Shown: positions 1-10,168, numbered from the stretch's first letter. The stretch: 64,000 nucleotides of DNA from CAVONB01 sp963697205 (GCA_963697205.1 CAVONB010000015.1:434001-498000), one strand, 5' to 3'. Made by a program: numbers and translations. The notes: generated by a model not told the origin, from the letters alone.

Positions 1-1537
1 CGGAGGCTGCGATCGCTGTGGTGTCCAATGCCGTGCGCGCCCAGCCCTCGGCCAGGCGGCGCATGTCGGTTGCTCGCCGACTGCGGTCGCGGCGATAGGC
101 TTCGAGGCGATGGGTCAAGTCGGTATCGGTGCCGCCGAGCCCGCGCTCGACGATGACGGCGGCGATATCGGCTGCGGTGCGTGCGGCGTCGCGATCGAGT
201 GCGGCGGCAGCCACCACCATGCGGGCGAGGCGCGGCGGCAGCGGCAACGCGCGCAGGCGGCGTCCGGTGTCGGTGATCCGGTTCTCGGCGTCGATCGCGT
301 CGAGCGATCGCAACTCGGTGCGCGCGGCGGCGCGTGCTGCGACCGGCGGGGGATCGAGAAAGCGCAGTTGCGAGAGGTCGGTCGTGCCCCACTCGGCGCA
401 ATCGAGAACGAGGCCAGCGAGGTCGGCGCTCAGGATTTCGGGATCGGCATAGGGCTTCAGGCTTTGCGTTTGCGGCTGATCCCACAGGCGATAGCAGACT
501 CCGGACTCGGTGCGGCCGGCGCGGCCGCGGCGCTGATCGGCGGCCGCGCGAGAGACGCGCACGGTCTCCAGGCGCGTCACGCCGACGTCGGGCTCGTAGC
601 GCGGTACGCGAGCGAGGCCGCTGTCGACGACGACGCGGACGCCGTCGATGGTGATCGAGGTCTCGGCGATGGATGTGGCGAGGACGACCTTGCGGCGTCC
701 CGGGGCGGCGGGGGCGATGGCATGCGTCTGCGCCGCGATATCCATCGCGCCAAAGAGCGGCAGGATGTCGATCGACGGGTCGGAGATGTGCTCGGAAAGG
801 CGCTCGGCGGTGCGCAGGATCTCGCCCTGTCCCGGAAGGAAGGCGAGGATGGAGCCTCGCTCTGTTGCCAGTGCGGTGCGGATCGCGCGGACCACCTGAT
901 CCTCGATCCGCGCGGCGGGATCGCGGCCGAGATAGCGTGTCTCCACGTCGAAGGCGCGGCCGTCGCTTGTGACCACCGGTGCGTCGTCGAGAAGGGATGC
1001 GACGCGGGCGCCGTCGAGCGTCGCCGACATGATTAGGATGCGCAGGTCCTCGCGCAGTGCGCTTTGCGCATCGAGCGCAAGCGCCAAGCCCAAGTCGGCA
1101 TCCAGTGAGCGCTCGTGGAATTCGTCGAACAGCACCGCACCGACGCCGTCGAGCGTGGGATCGTCGAGGATCATGCGGGCGAAGACGCCTTCGGTGACGA
1201 CCTCGAGGCGTGTTTTCGGGCCGACCTTGGAGGCCAGTCTTGCGCGCAGGCCGACGGTTTCGCCGATGGACTGGCCGAGGGTTGTGGCCATGCGTGCAGC
1301 GGCGGCGCGGGCGGCGAGGCGGCGCGGCTCGAGTACGAAGATCTTGCGTCCGGCCAGCCATTTGGCGTCGAGGAGCGCCAGCGGTACGCGTGTCGTCTTG
1401 CCGGCGCCGGGCGGGGCGACGAGAACGGCGGCGTTACGCGTGGCCAGCGCCGCCGTCAGCTCCGGCAGCGTGGCGTCGATCGGCAGGGGCGATGGGTCGA
1501 AAATGGGGCACTCACAATTCTGTCGAAAATGGGGCAC
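1..1537 (-). CDS. hrpB: ATP-dependent helicase HrpB (3' end outside window)
   Basis: A DEAH-type superfamily 2 helicase; HrpB proteins are RNA-helicase-like, with a poorly known role in RNA metabolism. About 512 residues lie in the window and the frame runs off base 1. Visible motifs are Walker A APPGAGKTT near residues 41-49, the DEFH box (DEFHERS), motif III IMSATLDG, and motif VI QRRGRAGR. The start is odd. No ATG precedes the conserved N-terminus (LPIDATLPEL); an in-frame TGA lies at 1538-1540, and the only usual start codon is a GTG at 1537 inside a 26-bp tandem repeat, with no visible Shine-Dalgarno sequence. It follows gpmI on the same strand at 78 bp. Identity is secure; the start is not. 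Confidence 0.9.
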   Translation of the reverse strand, partial: MPHFRQNCECPIFDPSPLPIDATLPELTAALATRNAAVLVAPPGAGKTTRVPLALLDAKWLAGRKIFVLEPRRLAARAAAARMATTLGQSIGETVGLRARLASKVGPKTRLEVVTEGVFARMILDDPTLDGVGAVLFDEFHERSLDADLGLALALDAQSALREDLRILIMSATLDGARVASLLDDAPVVTSDGRAFDVETRYLGRDPAARIEDQVVRAIRTALATERGSILAFLPGQGEILRTAERLSEHISDPSIDILPLFGAMDIAAQTHAIAPAAPGRRKVVLATSIAETSITIDGVRVVVDSGLARVPRYEPDVGVTRLETVRVSRAAADQRRGRAGRTESGVCYRLWDQPQTQSLKPYADPEILSADLAGLVLDCAEWGTTDLSQLRFLDPPPVAARAAARTELRSLDAIDAENRITDTGRRLRALPLPPRLARMVVAAAALDRDAARTAADIAAVIVERGLGGTDTDLTHRLEAYRRDRSRRATDMRRLAEGWARTALDTTAIAAS

Positions 1538-1548
1538 TCACAATTCTG
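1497..1548. repeat. Perfect tandem duplication of a 26-bp REP-like unit
   Basis: Two identical 26-bp units lie head to tail at 1497-1522 and 1523-1548. Each contains AAAATGGGGCACTCACAATT. The copies overlap the 5' end of hrpB and supply its only usual start codon. The unit resembles the arms of the inverted repeat at 59895-59979, sharing GAAAAT, GGGG and CAATTCTG in the same order, which suggests one family of short interspersed palindromic (REP-like) elements. The duplication is read directly; the family assignment is inference. Confidence 0.85.
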
Positions 1549-1615
1549 ACGTGGCGCTTTAGCGTCTTGCGAAGAGATCGAGAAATGCCTGTGTCCCCGC
1601 TTTCATGTCCCGGTT

Positions 1616-3136
1616 TCAGCGCAGCAGGCTCTTGCCGGTCATCTCGGGCGGTTGAGGGATCTCCATCAACGCCAGGAGGGTCGGTGCGAGGTCGGCAAGG
1701 CGGCCTTCGGCGAGCGCGGCGCCGGTGGGGGCACCGACCAACAGAAGCGGCACGGGATTGGTGGTGTGGGCGGTGTGCGGGCCGCCGGTCGCGGGATCGC
1801 GCATCAACTCGCAGTTGCCGTGATCGGCGGTGACCAGCAGGGCGCCGCCCGCCGCGGTGACGGCGGCGGCGATGCGGCCCAATCCGGCGTCGACTGTCTC
1901 GACGGCCTTGACGGCGGCCGGCAGGCTGCCGGTGTGGCCGACCATGTCGGGGTTGGCGTAGTTCAGCACAATCAGATCGTAGGTGCCCGACCGGATCGCG
2001 GCGACGGCCTTGTCGGTCAATTCGGGCGCAGACATCTCGGGCTGGAGGTCGTAGGTGGCGACCTTGGGCGAGGGCACCATGATGCGATCCTCGCCGGCGT
2101 AGGGCGTTTCCTCGCCGCCGTTAAGGAAGTAGGTGACGTGGGGGTATTTCTCGGTCTCGGCCATGCGCAGTTGGCGGCGGCCGGCGTTGGCGACCACGGC
2201 GCCGAGCACGTTCGACAGGTTCTGCGGCGCGAACACGGTGGCGAGGAACGCGTTCAACTCGGCCGAATATTCGGTCAGACCGGCAGCGGCGGCGAAGCGA
2301 ACGGTGCGCGAGCGCTCAAAGCCTGCGAACTTCGGATCGAGCATGGCCATCAGTATTTCGCGGACGCGATCGGCGCGGAAGTTGAAGCACAAGATGCCGT
2401 CGCCGTCCTTCATGCCGGCGTAGTCGCCGACCGCGGCAGGTACGACGAATTCGTCGGTGACATCTAGTGCGTGTGCGTCGGTGACGACGGCTGCAGCCGT
2501 CTCAAAGCGCGGACCGGTGGCCGAGACGATCGCGTTGTAGGCCTTGGCGACGCGTTCCCAGCGGTTATCGCGGTCCATGGCGTAGTACCGGCCATCGACG
2601 GTGGCGATTGGGACGGATGGGGGGAGCGCGGCTGAAAGGTTGGCGAGGTATTCGGCCGCCGACCGGGGCGGGGTGTCGCGGCCGTCGGTGAAGGCGTGGA
2701 GGACGGCGGGCACGCCGGCGGCGTCGAGAACGTGGGCCAATGCCGCGGCATGGTCCTGGTGGGAATGGACGCCGCCCGGCGAGATAAGGCCCATCAGGTG
2801 GCAGGTGCCGCCGGAGGCTTTCAGCTTGGCGATCAGGTCGCAAATGGCCGGCATAGCCGCCAGCGCGCCGGAGGCGACGGCGTCGGAGATGCGCGGCAGA
2901 TCCTGCATGACGACGCGACCCGCGCCGATGTTCAGGTGGCCGACCTCGGAGTTGCCCATCTGGCCATCCGGCAAGCCGACGTCCTTGCCGGAGGTGACGA
3001 GGTAAGCGCGGGGACAGGATGCCCACAGGCGGTCGAAGGCGGGGGTATGGGCCTGGCGGACGGCGTTGTCGGCGTCGTCCTCGCGCCAGCCCCAGCCGTC
3101 GAGAATGACCAGCATGACGGGTCGGCGGGTCTGCAT
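1616..3136 (-). CDS. gpmI: 2,3-bisphosphoglycerate-independent phosphoglycerate mutase
   Basis: A cytosolic glycolytic enzyme interconverting 3- and 2-phosphoglycerate with two Mn ions; 506 residues, the normal iPGM length. It is an alkaline-phosphatase-superfamily protein. The metal ligand is Asp13 in LVILDGWGW, the phosphorylated Ser63 is in QMGNSEVGHLNIG, the metal motif TADHGNCE lies near the C-terminus, and HTAHTTNPVPLLL follows. The ATG at 3136 was chosen because AGGAGA lies just upstream and the conserved domain begins within seven residues; a longer reading to 3175 adds an unconserved leader. The next gene on the strand is hrpB. Confidence 0.96.
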   Translation of the reverse strand: MQTRRPVMLVILDGWGWREDDADNAVRQAHTPAFDRLWASCPRAYLVTSGKDVGLPDGQMGNSEVGHLNIGAGRVVMQDLPRISDAVASGALAAMPAICDLIAKLKASGGTCHLMGLISPGGVHSHQDHAAALAHVLDAAGVPAVLHAFTDGRDTPPRSAAEYLANLSAALPPSVPIATVDGRYYAMDRDNRWERVAKAYNAIVSATGPRFETAAAVVTDAHALDVTDEFVVPAAVGDYAGMKDGDGILCFNFRADRVREILMAMLDPKFAGFERSRTVRFAAAAGLTEYSAELNAFLATVFAPQNLSNVLGAVVANAGRRQLRMAETEKYPHVTYFLNGGEETPYAGEDRIMVPSPKVATYDLQPEMSAPELTDKAVAAIRSGTYDLIVLNYANPDMVGHTGSLPAAVKAVETVDAGLGRIAAAVTAAGGALLVTADHGNCELMRDPATGGPHTAHTTNPVPLLLVGAPTGAALAEGRLADLAPTLLALMEIPQPPEMTGKSLLR

Positions 3137-3354
3137 GGGCCGGGTCTCCTGTCGCTCTTTGAAATGCGCGGCCAAATCGCGCAGCGGTCTGGCCCTTGGT
3201 TCTGGTTGATGGCGCCGGTATCGTCAATCGCTTGCACCGGACTTCTGCCCACAGGGTTAGGGTTTTGCGTCAGGGCGGGCGAGCGTGGGGCAAGGGCGCG
3301 GGGTGCGACGCGTCATCGCAAACGTACAAGTACAACCGGATTTGAGGGGCTTGG

Positions 3355-3951
3355 ATGGTCTGGGATGATCTGGGGCGTGACGCGGAGGACGACAACAAGC
3401 GCGACCGTGACAGGTGGATCGGCATTTGGATCGGCATTCTCGCGGTGGGGCTCGCAATCGCCACGCTCGGCGGCGGCAACGCCACCAAGGACGCGACGTT
3501 GAAGAACATCGAGGCCACGAACATGTGGGCGTTCTTCCAGGCGAAGAACATGCGCCGGCACGTGACCAGGATGGAGGCGGAAGCGCTGGGCTGGCGGCTG
3601 AGAACGGAAGCGGGATTGAGTGATGCGGCGAAGGCCGAGATCGAGAAGGTGCGCGACAGCTATCGCGCGCAGGACAAGCAGCTGACCAGCGATCCAAAGA
3701 GCCAGGAGGGCCTTGACGAATTATGGACGCGGGCCAAGGCGCTCGAGGCGGCGCGCGACGTGGCCATGGCAAAGGATCCCTACTTCGACTACGCGCAGGC
3801 ACTGCTACAGATCTCGATCATCCTGGCGTCGGTGGCGATCATCTCGGGCGGCTCGTTCCTTTTGACGATCAGCGTGCTGTTGGGGATCGCGGGGGGGCTG
3901 TTGACGTTCAATGGGTATACGCTGCTGTTTGCCGTGCCGTTCCTCGGCTAG
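3355..3951 (+). CDS. DUF4337 family membrane protein
   Basis: A 198-residue protein of unknown function resembling the DUF4337 family. An N-terminal charged stretch precedes a hydrophobic segment near residues 20-40. Next come the family-like stretch GGGNATKDATLKNIEATN and the AFFQAKNMRRH region. A long charged, probably helical middle follows, and then two C-terminal membrane segments (about 145-170 and 175-198), ending near LLFAVPFLG. It stands alone between gpmI (divergent) and the amidohydrolase, so the neighbours give no functional clue. Confidence 0.75.
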   Translation: MVWDDLGRDAEDDNKRDRDRWIGIWIGILAVGLAIATLGGGNATKDATLKNIEATNMWAFFQAKNMRRHVTRMEAEALGWRLRTEAGLSDAAKAEIEKVRDSYRAQDKQLTSDPKSQEGLDELWTRAKALEAARDVAMAKDPYFDYAQALLQISIILASVAIISGGSFLLTISVLLGIAGGLLTFNGYTLLFAVPFLG

Positions 3952-4035
3952 GCATGCGGCTCGGCGTTGCGGGTTTACGTCGCGGCCGGCGCACGGCTAT
4001 GCTCGCGCGACGCCGTCAGCCCCGGGGAGAGACCC

Positions 4036-5268
4036 ATGCTCGATCAGATCATCCGTAACGCGCGGCGCGCCCAAGCGCCGGAAACGCCCGTCGACATCGG
4101 CTTCTCCCAGGGACGCATCGCGGAGATCGCGCCGTCGATTTCAGCGGATGCGCCGGTCTACGATGCCGGCGGGTCACTCGTCTGCGCGGGCCTGATCGAA
4201 ACGCACATCCATCTCGACAAGTCGCGCATCGTCGACCGCTGCACGCCGGAGCCCAGCAAGTCCGCGCCCGACCACATGCGGCGCGTGCAGGCGGTGAAGG
4301 CCGGATTCTCGGTGGAGGACATCTACCAGCGGGCGAGGGAGACGCTCGAGGGGTGCGTGAAGCACGGCACGACGCGTATCCGCGCGCACACCGAGATCGA
4401 TCCGCCGGTCGGCACGAAGGGTGTGGAGGCGCTGCAGGCGCTGGCCAAAGAGTACAAGTGGGCCGTTGACCTGGAGCTGTGTGTGTTCGCGCAGGAGGGG
4501 CTGACGACGTCGCGGGAGGCGGATGCGGCGCTGGTGGCCGGGCTCAAGGCGGGGGCACGCGCGATCGGCGCGGCGCCCAACTACGACGTCGACCATGCCG
4601 GGCAGATTCATCGCGTGTTCGAGTTGGGGCGCGAATACGATGCCGAGATCGATATGCACATCGACAGCGGCCACGATCCCGCGAGCATGGACCTGCACCT
4701 CGTGGCAGAGCTTGCGACGAAATACAAACTTGGTGGCCGGGTCGCGATCGGACACGTGACCAAGCCCGCGGCGTTACCGCCCGCAAACCAGCGCGACATC
4801 GCCAAGAAGCTCGCGGATGCCGGCGTTGCCGTGACGGTGCTGCCGGCGACGGACCTGTTCGTCCTGGGCCGGCACAAGGATCACGACACGCCGCGGTGCG
4901 TGGCGGATGCCAACCTTTATGCGCACGCGGGCTGCAACTGCTCGCTGTCGACCAACAATGTCTTGAACCCGTTCACGCCTCTGGGCGACGGCTCGCTGAT
5001 CCGTATCGCCAACCTGCACGCCAATATCCTGCAGGTTAGCGCGCCTGAGGATGTGGCGGACCTGTTCGCGATGGTGAGCGAGCGGTCGGCGCGGCTGCTC
5101 AATCTGCGCGACTACGGGCTCGAGGTCGGCAAGGCGGGGGATGTGACGGTGATCGACGCACGCTCGCCGGTGGAGGCCGTGCGAGCGGTCGCGCCGGTGC
5201 TGGCGGTGTTCAAAAACGGACGACAGACGGTGCGACGGCCGCGGGCGGAATTGCTGCAGCCGTCTTGA
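4036..5268 (+). CDS. Amidohydrolase family protein, cytosine-deaminase-like
   Basis: A 410-residue metal-dependent hydrolase of the amidohydrolase superfamily, most like bacterial cytosine deaminases and related ring-opening enzymes. Seen: the strand-1 metal motif ETHIHLDK (His57 and His59), GTTRIRAHTEID, the strand-5 His in IDMHIDSGHDP, the strand-6 His in IGHVTK, and STNNVLNPFTPLGDG near the usual strand-8 Asp. Aligned by eye with E. coli CodA, the catalytic Glu after the strand-5 His is a Ser and the strand-8 Asp is an Asn, so the true substrate may differ. The ATG at 4036 has GGGGAGAG upstream; a longer reading from 3967 lacks support. Confidence 0.8.
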   Translation: MLDQIIRNARRAQAPETPVDIGFSQGRIAEIAPSISADAPVYDAGGSLVCAGLIETHIHLDKSRIVDRCTPEPSKSAPDHMRRVQAVKAGFSVEDIYQRARETLEGCVKHGTTRIRAHTEIDPPVGTKGVEALQALAKEYKWAVDLELCVFAQEGLTTSREADAALVAGLKAGARAIGAAPNYDVDHAGQIHRVFELGREYDAEIDMHIDSGHDPASMDLHLVAELATKYKLGGRVAIGHVTKPAALPPANQRDIAKKLADAGVAVTVLPATDLFVLGRHKDHDTPRCVADANLYAHAGCNCSLSTNNVLNPFTPLGDGSLIRIANLHANILQVSAPEDVADLFAMVSERSARLLNLRDYGLEVGKAGDVTVIDARSPVEAVRAVAPVLAVFKNGRQTVRRPRAELLQPS

Positions 5269-5418
5269 TTGTGCGTGCGCGCGCGTCCGGCGCGGCGGCG
5301 GAAGGCGCGGGTGCTGCGCCTTCGCGGATGGGGTTCGTCGTCGCGGTCGGGGAGGGGGCGTCGCGACTGACGCACTGGCGCTGTGTCGCCGTCAGCCCGC
5401 GGGACCGCCGATCGATGG

Positions 5419-5441
5419 ATCGGGGGCACAAGGCCCCCGAT
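5419..5441. terminator. Hairpin between convergent genes
   Basis: A 9-bp perfect stem (ATCGGGGGC / GCCCCCGAT) with the loop ACAAG lies between the plus-strand amidohydrolase and the minus-strand RND permease. No T tract follows on either strand, so it may be a bidirectional terminator, an mRNA-end stabiliser or a short palindromic repeat. The sequence next to it (GATGACAGG) recalls the arms of the element at 58369-58519. Confidence 0.4.
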
Positions 5442-5489
5442 GACAGGTGAGAAGACCCGGCGTCGGGATTGGCTGTGAGCGGGGCGTGG

Positions 5490-8400
5490 TCACTCCGCCG
5501 GGGCGGGTGCCGGGACGGGCTCGGGGTTGCGGCGGCCGAGGCGCTGCAGCTTGTCGAGGTAGATGTAGACCACCGGCGTCAGATAGAGCGTGATCACCTG
5601 CGAGACGGCGAGGCCGCCGACGACGGTGATGCCGAGCGGTGCGCGCGCCTCCGCGCCCGCGCCGTGTCCCAGTGCGATCGGCAGGGCGCCGACCAGGGCG
5701 GCAAACGTCGTCATCATGATCGGTCGGAACCGGATGAGCGCGGCTTCGCGGATCGCGACGTCGGGCGCCATGCCCTGTTCGCGCTGCGCCTGCAAGGCGA
5801 AGTCGATCATCATGATCGCGTTCTTCTTGACGATGCCGACGAGCATTATGACGCCGACGAAGGCGTACAGCGTCAGGGGCAGGCCGAACGATTGCAGCGC
5901 GAGCAGCGCACCGAGGCCGGCGGCCGGCAGACCTGACAAGATGGTCAGCGGGTGAATGAAGCTCTCATAGAGAATGCCCAGGATGATGTAGACGACGAGG
6001 ATCGCCATGATCAGCAGGATGCCCATGCCCTCGAGCGAGGCCTCGAAAGCCTGGGCGGTGCCGCCGAAGCTCGTGGTCAGCGTGGCCGGGACCTGCAACT
6101 CGCGCTCGATGGCGCGAATGCGCTCGATGGCGGTGCCGATCGTAACGTCGGGCGACAGGTTGAAGGTGATGGTCACGGCCGGCAGCTGGCCCTGATGGCT
6201 GATCGACAGGGGCGAGACCTGCTTGTCGGTCGAGATCACGGCGTCGAGGGGCACGAGCTTCCCGCCCGCGGCGCGGACGTAGATCTTGGACAGGCCGGTG
6301 GCGCTCTGCTGGTAGGCGGGGTCGATCTCCAGGATGACGCTGTACTGGTTGGACGAGGTGAGGATCGTCGACACCTTCTTGGAGCCGAAGGCGGCGGCGA
6401 GCACGCTCTCGACCTGCTGGGCGTCGACGCCGAGGGTGGCGGCGCGGTCGCGATCGATCTTCACCAGAACGGATGGGCTGGCGACCTTGAGATCGCTGCT
6501 GACGTCCTGGAAGCCTGGCGCCTGGCGAATGGCGTTTTGGATGCGCGTCGACCACTGATATAGCGTGTCGAGGTCGAGGTCCTGCAAAGTGTACTGATAG
6601 GCGGCGTTGGAGAGCCGTCCGCCGACGCGGATCGACGGCGGGTTGATGACGAAGACACGGATGCCGGGCACGCTGTTGAGTTTACGGCGCAGGTCCTGGA
6701 CGATCTTCGAAATGTCTTCCACGGGTCGCTCCTTGCGATCCTTCAGGATCAGGAGCAGGAAGCCCTGGTTGTTGGTCGACGGACCGCCGCCGCCGCCGGC
6801 GCGCTCCATCACCGTTTGGATATTGGGATCGGCCGACGCGATGCGGGCGACCTGACGCTGGTAGGCCGACGAGCGCGTCATAGGAGGCGTCCTGGCCAGC
6901 CTCGGTGCGTGCCAGCAAGCGCCCGGTGTCCTCTTCGGGCAGGAAGTCCTTCTGGATCGCGGTGAAGAGATGGACGGTGAGCCAGATGGTGGCGAGGAAC
7001 GACAGGAAAACCAGGAAACGGTGACGCAGGCACCAGTCGAGCGTGACGCGGTAGAACGCCAGCATGCCGTCGAACATCGCCTCGACCGCGCGGTAGATGC
7101 GGCCATGCTCGGCGTGGACCTCGTCCTTCAGCATGCGCGAGCACAGCATCGGCGTCAGCGTCAGCGAGACGATACCCGAGACGAGGATGGCGGCGGCGAT
7201 GGTGATCGCGAACTCGTTCAGCAGGCGACCGAGCATGCCGCCCATGAAGATGATCGGAATGAAGACGGCGATCAGCGAGATGGTCATCGAGACGATGGTG
7301 AACGCGATCTCGCGCGATCCGACGACGGCGGCCTCCATGCGGCTGACGCCCTTCTCGCGGTGGCGCACGATGTTCTCGAGCATGACGATGGCATCGTCGA
7401 CGACGAAGCCGACGGCGAGCATCAGCGCCATCAGCGACAGGTTGTTGAGCTGAAAAGCCCAGCATGTACATCGCCGCGAACGTGCCGATGACGGAGATCG
7501 GCAGGGCGATGGAGGCGATCAGGGTTGCGGTCAGGTTGCGCAGGAAGATGAAGATCACCATCACCACCAGGGCGGCGGCGAGCAGCAGGGTGAACTCGAC
7601 CTCGTCGATGGAGTCGCGGATGCCGATGGAGCGGTCGTAGAGCACGTCGAGCGTGATGCCGGCGGGGATCTGCAGCCGGAGCTGGGGCAGGACCTTCTTG
7701 ATCTCGTCGACGATCTTGACGGTGTTGGAGCCGGGCTGGCGGTAGATCGCCATGACCATGCCCTGCTCGTCGCCGAAGAACGTGCCGGCCTTGTCGTTGT
7801 CGACGGAATCGATGGCGCGGCCGATGTCCTTGACGCGCACCGGCGCGCCGTTGCGGTAGGCGATGACGACGTCGTTGTAGGCGCGCGCGCTCTGCAGGCC
7901 GCCCGTGGTCTTGATCGAGGTTTCCTTCGACGTGCCGCTGAAGGTGCCGGTCGGCAGGTTCGAGTTGGCCTGGCGGATGGCGCGCTCGACCTCGTCGTAG
8001 CCGATGCCGCGGGCGACCAGCTTGTCGGGGTTGACCTGGATGCGCACGGCGTAGCGCTGGCGACCCCAGAACTGCACCTGCGCGACGCCTTCGATGGTGG
8101 AAACGCGCTGCTGCAGGACGGTCTCGGCGTAATCCGAAAGCGTGGAGATCGGTACCGTCGTGGAGGAGAGCTGCAGGAAGAAGATCGCGAAGTCGGCCGG
8201 GTTGATTTTCCGGAAGGACGGCGGCTCGGGCATGTCGGCGGGCAGGCTGCGCAGTGTCGCGGAAATCGCGGACTGCACGTCGAGGGCGGCCTCGTCGATG
8301 TTGCGGTTGAGGTCGAACTCGAGCGTGACGCGCGAGGAGCCGAGGGAGGAGACCGACGTCATCGCCTTGACGCCGGCGATGCGCGAGAACTGGTTCTCGA

Positions 8401-8599
8401 GCGGCGTGGCGACGGAAGCCGCCATGGTCTCGGGATTGGCGCCGGGAAGGTTGGCAGAAACCTCGATCGTTGGGAAATCGACGTTCGGCAGCTCGGCGAT
8501 TGGCAGCGAGCGATAGGCGATGACACCGAACAACACGATGGCGGCCATGACGAGCGTGGTCATCACGGGCCGACGGATGCAGAGCTCGGGGATGTTCAT
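5490..8599 (-). pseudogene. RND efflux permease (HAE1/MdtB-like), two net +1 frameshifts
   Basis: The inner-membrane proton-driven pump of a tripartite RND exporter. The whole stretch encodes about 1035 residues, the normal length, but in three frames. Frame one begins MNIPELCIRRP and reads to MYMLGFS. The frame then shifts by one extra base near 7450-7457 to continue LNNLSLMALML and the TM4 motif VGFVVDDAIVMLENI with both proton-relay Asp residues. A second extra base near 6864-6867 shifts into YQRQVARIASADPNIQ. Everything between the shifts is well conserved, so this is either a very recent lesion or a sequence error. The ATG overlaps the adaptor stop (ATGA). Confidence 0.85.
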
Positions 8600-9915
8600 G
8601 TTTGCGGGTCTTTCTTGCCCTTCTTGGTGTCCTTGGCCTGCGCGTCGCCCTGGCCGGCCTTGCCGCCGGCCGATCCGGGACCGCCCTTGCCACTCTTGTC
8701 GCCCTTGCCACCTTTGCCACCCTTGGCGCCGGGGCCCGCGGGCGCGACCTTGGCGCCGGGGAACAGGCGTAACTGGCCATCGGTGACGATGCTTTCGCCG
8801 ACGGCGAGACCCTTCAGGATGACGGTCTCCTCGCCAGCCTCGGGGCCGATCTCGACGGGGCGAAGCTCGGCGGTCAGGTCGGGCTTGACGACGTAGACGT
8901 AGTGGCCGCGCTGGTTGATCTGGACCGCGCGGCTGGGGACGACGGTGGCGTCATCGAGGCGGTTGAGGGTGACGGTCGCGCGCACGAACTGGCCGGGGAC
9001 CAGCCGCTCCTCCTTGTTGGCGAAGCGGGCGAGCAGCTGGATCGTGCCGGTGGTCGTGTCGACGGCGTTGTTGATGAAGAACAGCTCGCCTTTCAGCGGC
9101 GGCCGCGGGTCGCCCTGGGGGCTGACTTCGACGGGCAGCGGGGCCTCGGCCATGCGGGCGCGGACATCGGTGATGTGCTGCTCGGGGATCCCGAAGGCGA
9201 CGTAGACGGGGTCAATCTCGGTCAGGATCAGCAGCGCCTGGGTGTCGTTGGCCTTGACCATGTTGCCGGGGGTGACCAGCAGGTTGCCGACGCGGCCGTC
9301 GATCGGCGCGCGGATGGTGGCATAGCCGAGGTTCAGGCGGGCCAGCTCGACGGCGGCGGTCGAGGCGGCGATGGTCGCGGTGAGGGTGCTGACGAGGGTC
9401 TGCGCCTCCTCCAGCCGGGTGACCGGGGAAATGCCCTTGTCGGAGAGCTTGGAGTAGCGGGTTACGTCGGAGCGCGCCTTTTCCAGGTTCGCCCGGTCTC
9501 GCTCCAGATTGGCCTCGGCCTGGCGTAGCTGGGCCTCGAAGGGGCGGGGGTCGAGGTTGAAGAGCAGGTCGCCTTTCTTGACCAGCTGGCCCTCCTTGAC
9601 GGTCGCCTCGAACAGCTGGCCGTCGATCCGCGACTTGATCGCCACGGTGGAGCGGGCCTGGACCGTGCCGATGCCGTCGAGGCGGATGGGGACCGATTTC
9701 GTGGCTGCGGCTGCAACCCGGACCGGGGCGGGTGGGACGGCGCGCTTCTTGCCCGCGGCGGCCACGCCAGTTTCGGATTTCTCGACCAAGCTTGCGGGAA
9801 GGTAGGGCGCTGCGGCCTGCACGTAGGGCTCGGCCCAGTCAGGGCGCGCCCGCAATACATACCCGGCGGCAGCGATCGCTGTCGCCGCCCCCAACAAAAC
9901 AATTCGCCGCCACAT
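8596..9915 (-). CDS. RND efflux periplasmic adaptor (MdtA/HlyD-like membrane fusion protein)
   Basis: The membrane fusion protein linking the permease at 5490-8599 to an outer-membrane channel; 439 residues from the ATG at 9915. Residues 1-25 form an N-terminal membrane anchor. Next come the barrel-sandwich strand GIGTVQARSTVAIKSRIDGQ, a coiled-coil hairpin around QAEANLERDRANLEKARSD, the lipoyl half-motif NLGYATIRAPIDGRVG, and a C-terminal barrel. The C-terminal tail is rich in Gly and Lys. A GTG 66 bases upstream (9981) is the only alternative start. No TolC-type gene is adjacent, so the pump must borrow its outer-membrane channel. Confidence 0.92.
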   Translation of the reverse strand: MWRRIVLLGAATAIAAAGYVLRARPDWAEPYVQAAAPYLPASLVEKSETGVAAAGKKRAVPPAPVRVAAAATKSVPIRLDGIGTVQARSTVAIKSRIDGQLFEATVKEGQLVKKGDLLFNLDPRPFEAQLRQAEANLERDRANLEKARSDVTRYSKLSDKGISPVTRLEEAQTLVSTLTATIAASTAAVELARLNLGYATIRAPIDGRVGNLLVTPGNMVKANDTQALLILTEIDPVYVAFGIPEQHITDVRARMAEAPLPVEVSPQGDPRPPLKGELFFINNAVDTTTGTIQLLARFANKEERLVPGQFVRATVTLNRLDDATVVPSRAVQINQRGHYVYVVKPDLTAELRPVEIGPEAGEETVILKGLAVGESIVTDGQLRLFPGAKVAPAGPGAKGGKGGKGDKSGKGGPGSAGGKAGQGDAQAKDTKKGKKDPQT

Positions 9916-10168
9916 CTGGATTGGCGCCCCTGCTGTTAGGACAACGCGGACCGATCGACGCAGGTCCAGGATGGCGCGCACAATATCAGAGTGTCTCGCG
10001 AACTGTCATCTGGTGTGCACGCAGTCGTGAAGATTGCCGTTCAAGGTTGGGAAACGGAGGCAGGTCAGGCTTTCCGTCGTGGGGGACGTCGCTTTTTTGG
10101 CAGGACAGCGGGTCGGCCGGGGCCTTGGCGGCGGCCTCGGGTGCGGCCGGGCGAAGGGGCGTGAGGGC

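Noticed and set aside
110..1562. Several plus-strand open frames of 80-300 codons over hrpB
   Set aside because: They are antisense to a minus-strand frame with clear helicase motifs and have no family character of their own.
5269..5450. Plus-strand 61-codon frame after the amidohydrolase
   Set aside because: Random-looking Ala/Arg/Gly sequence that ends in the hairpin between convergent genes.
6864..7457. Programmed ribosomal frameshifting in the RND permease
   Set aside because: Two separate shifts with no classic slippery heptamer or stimulatory structure, and RND permeases are not known to use it.
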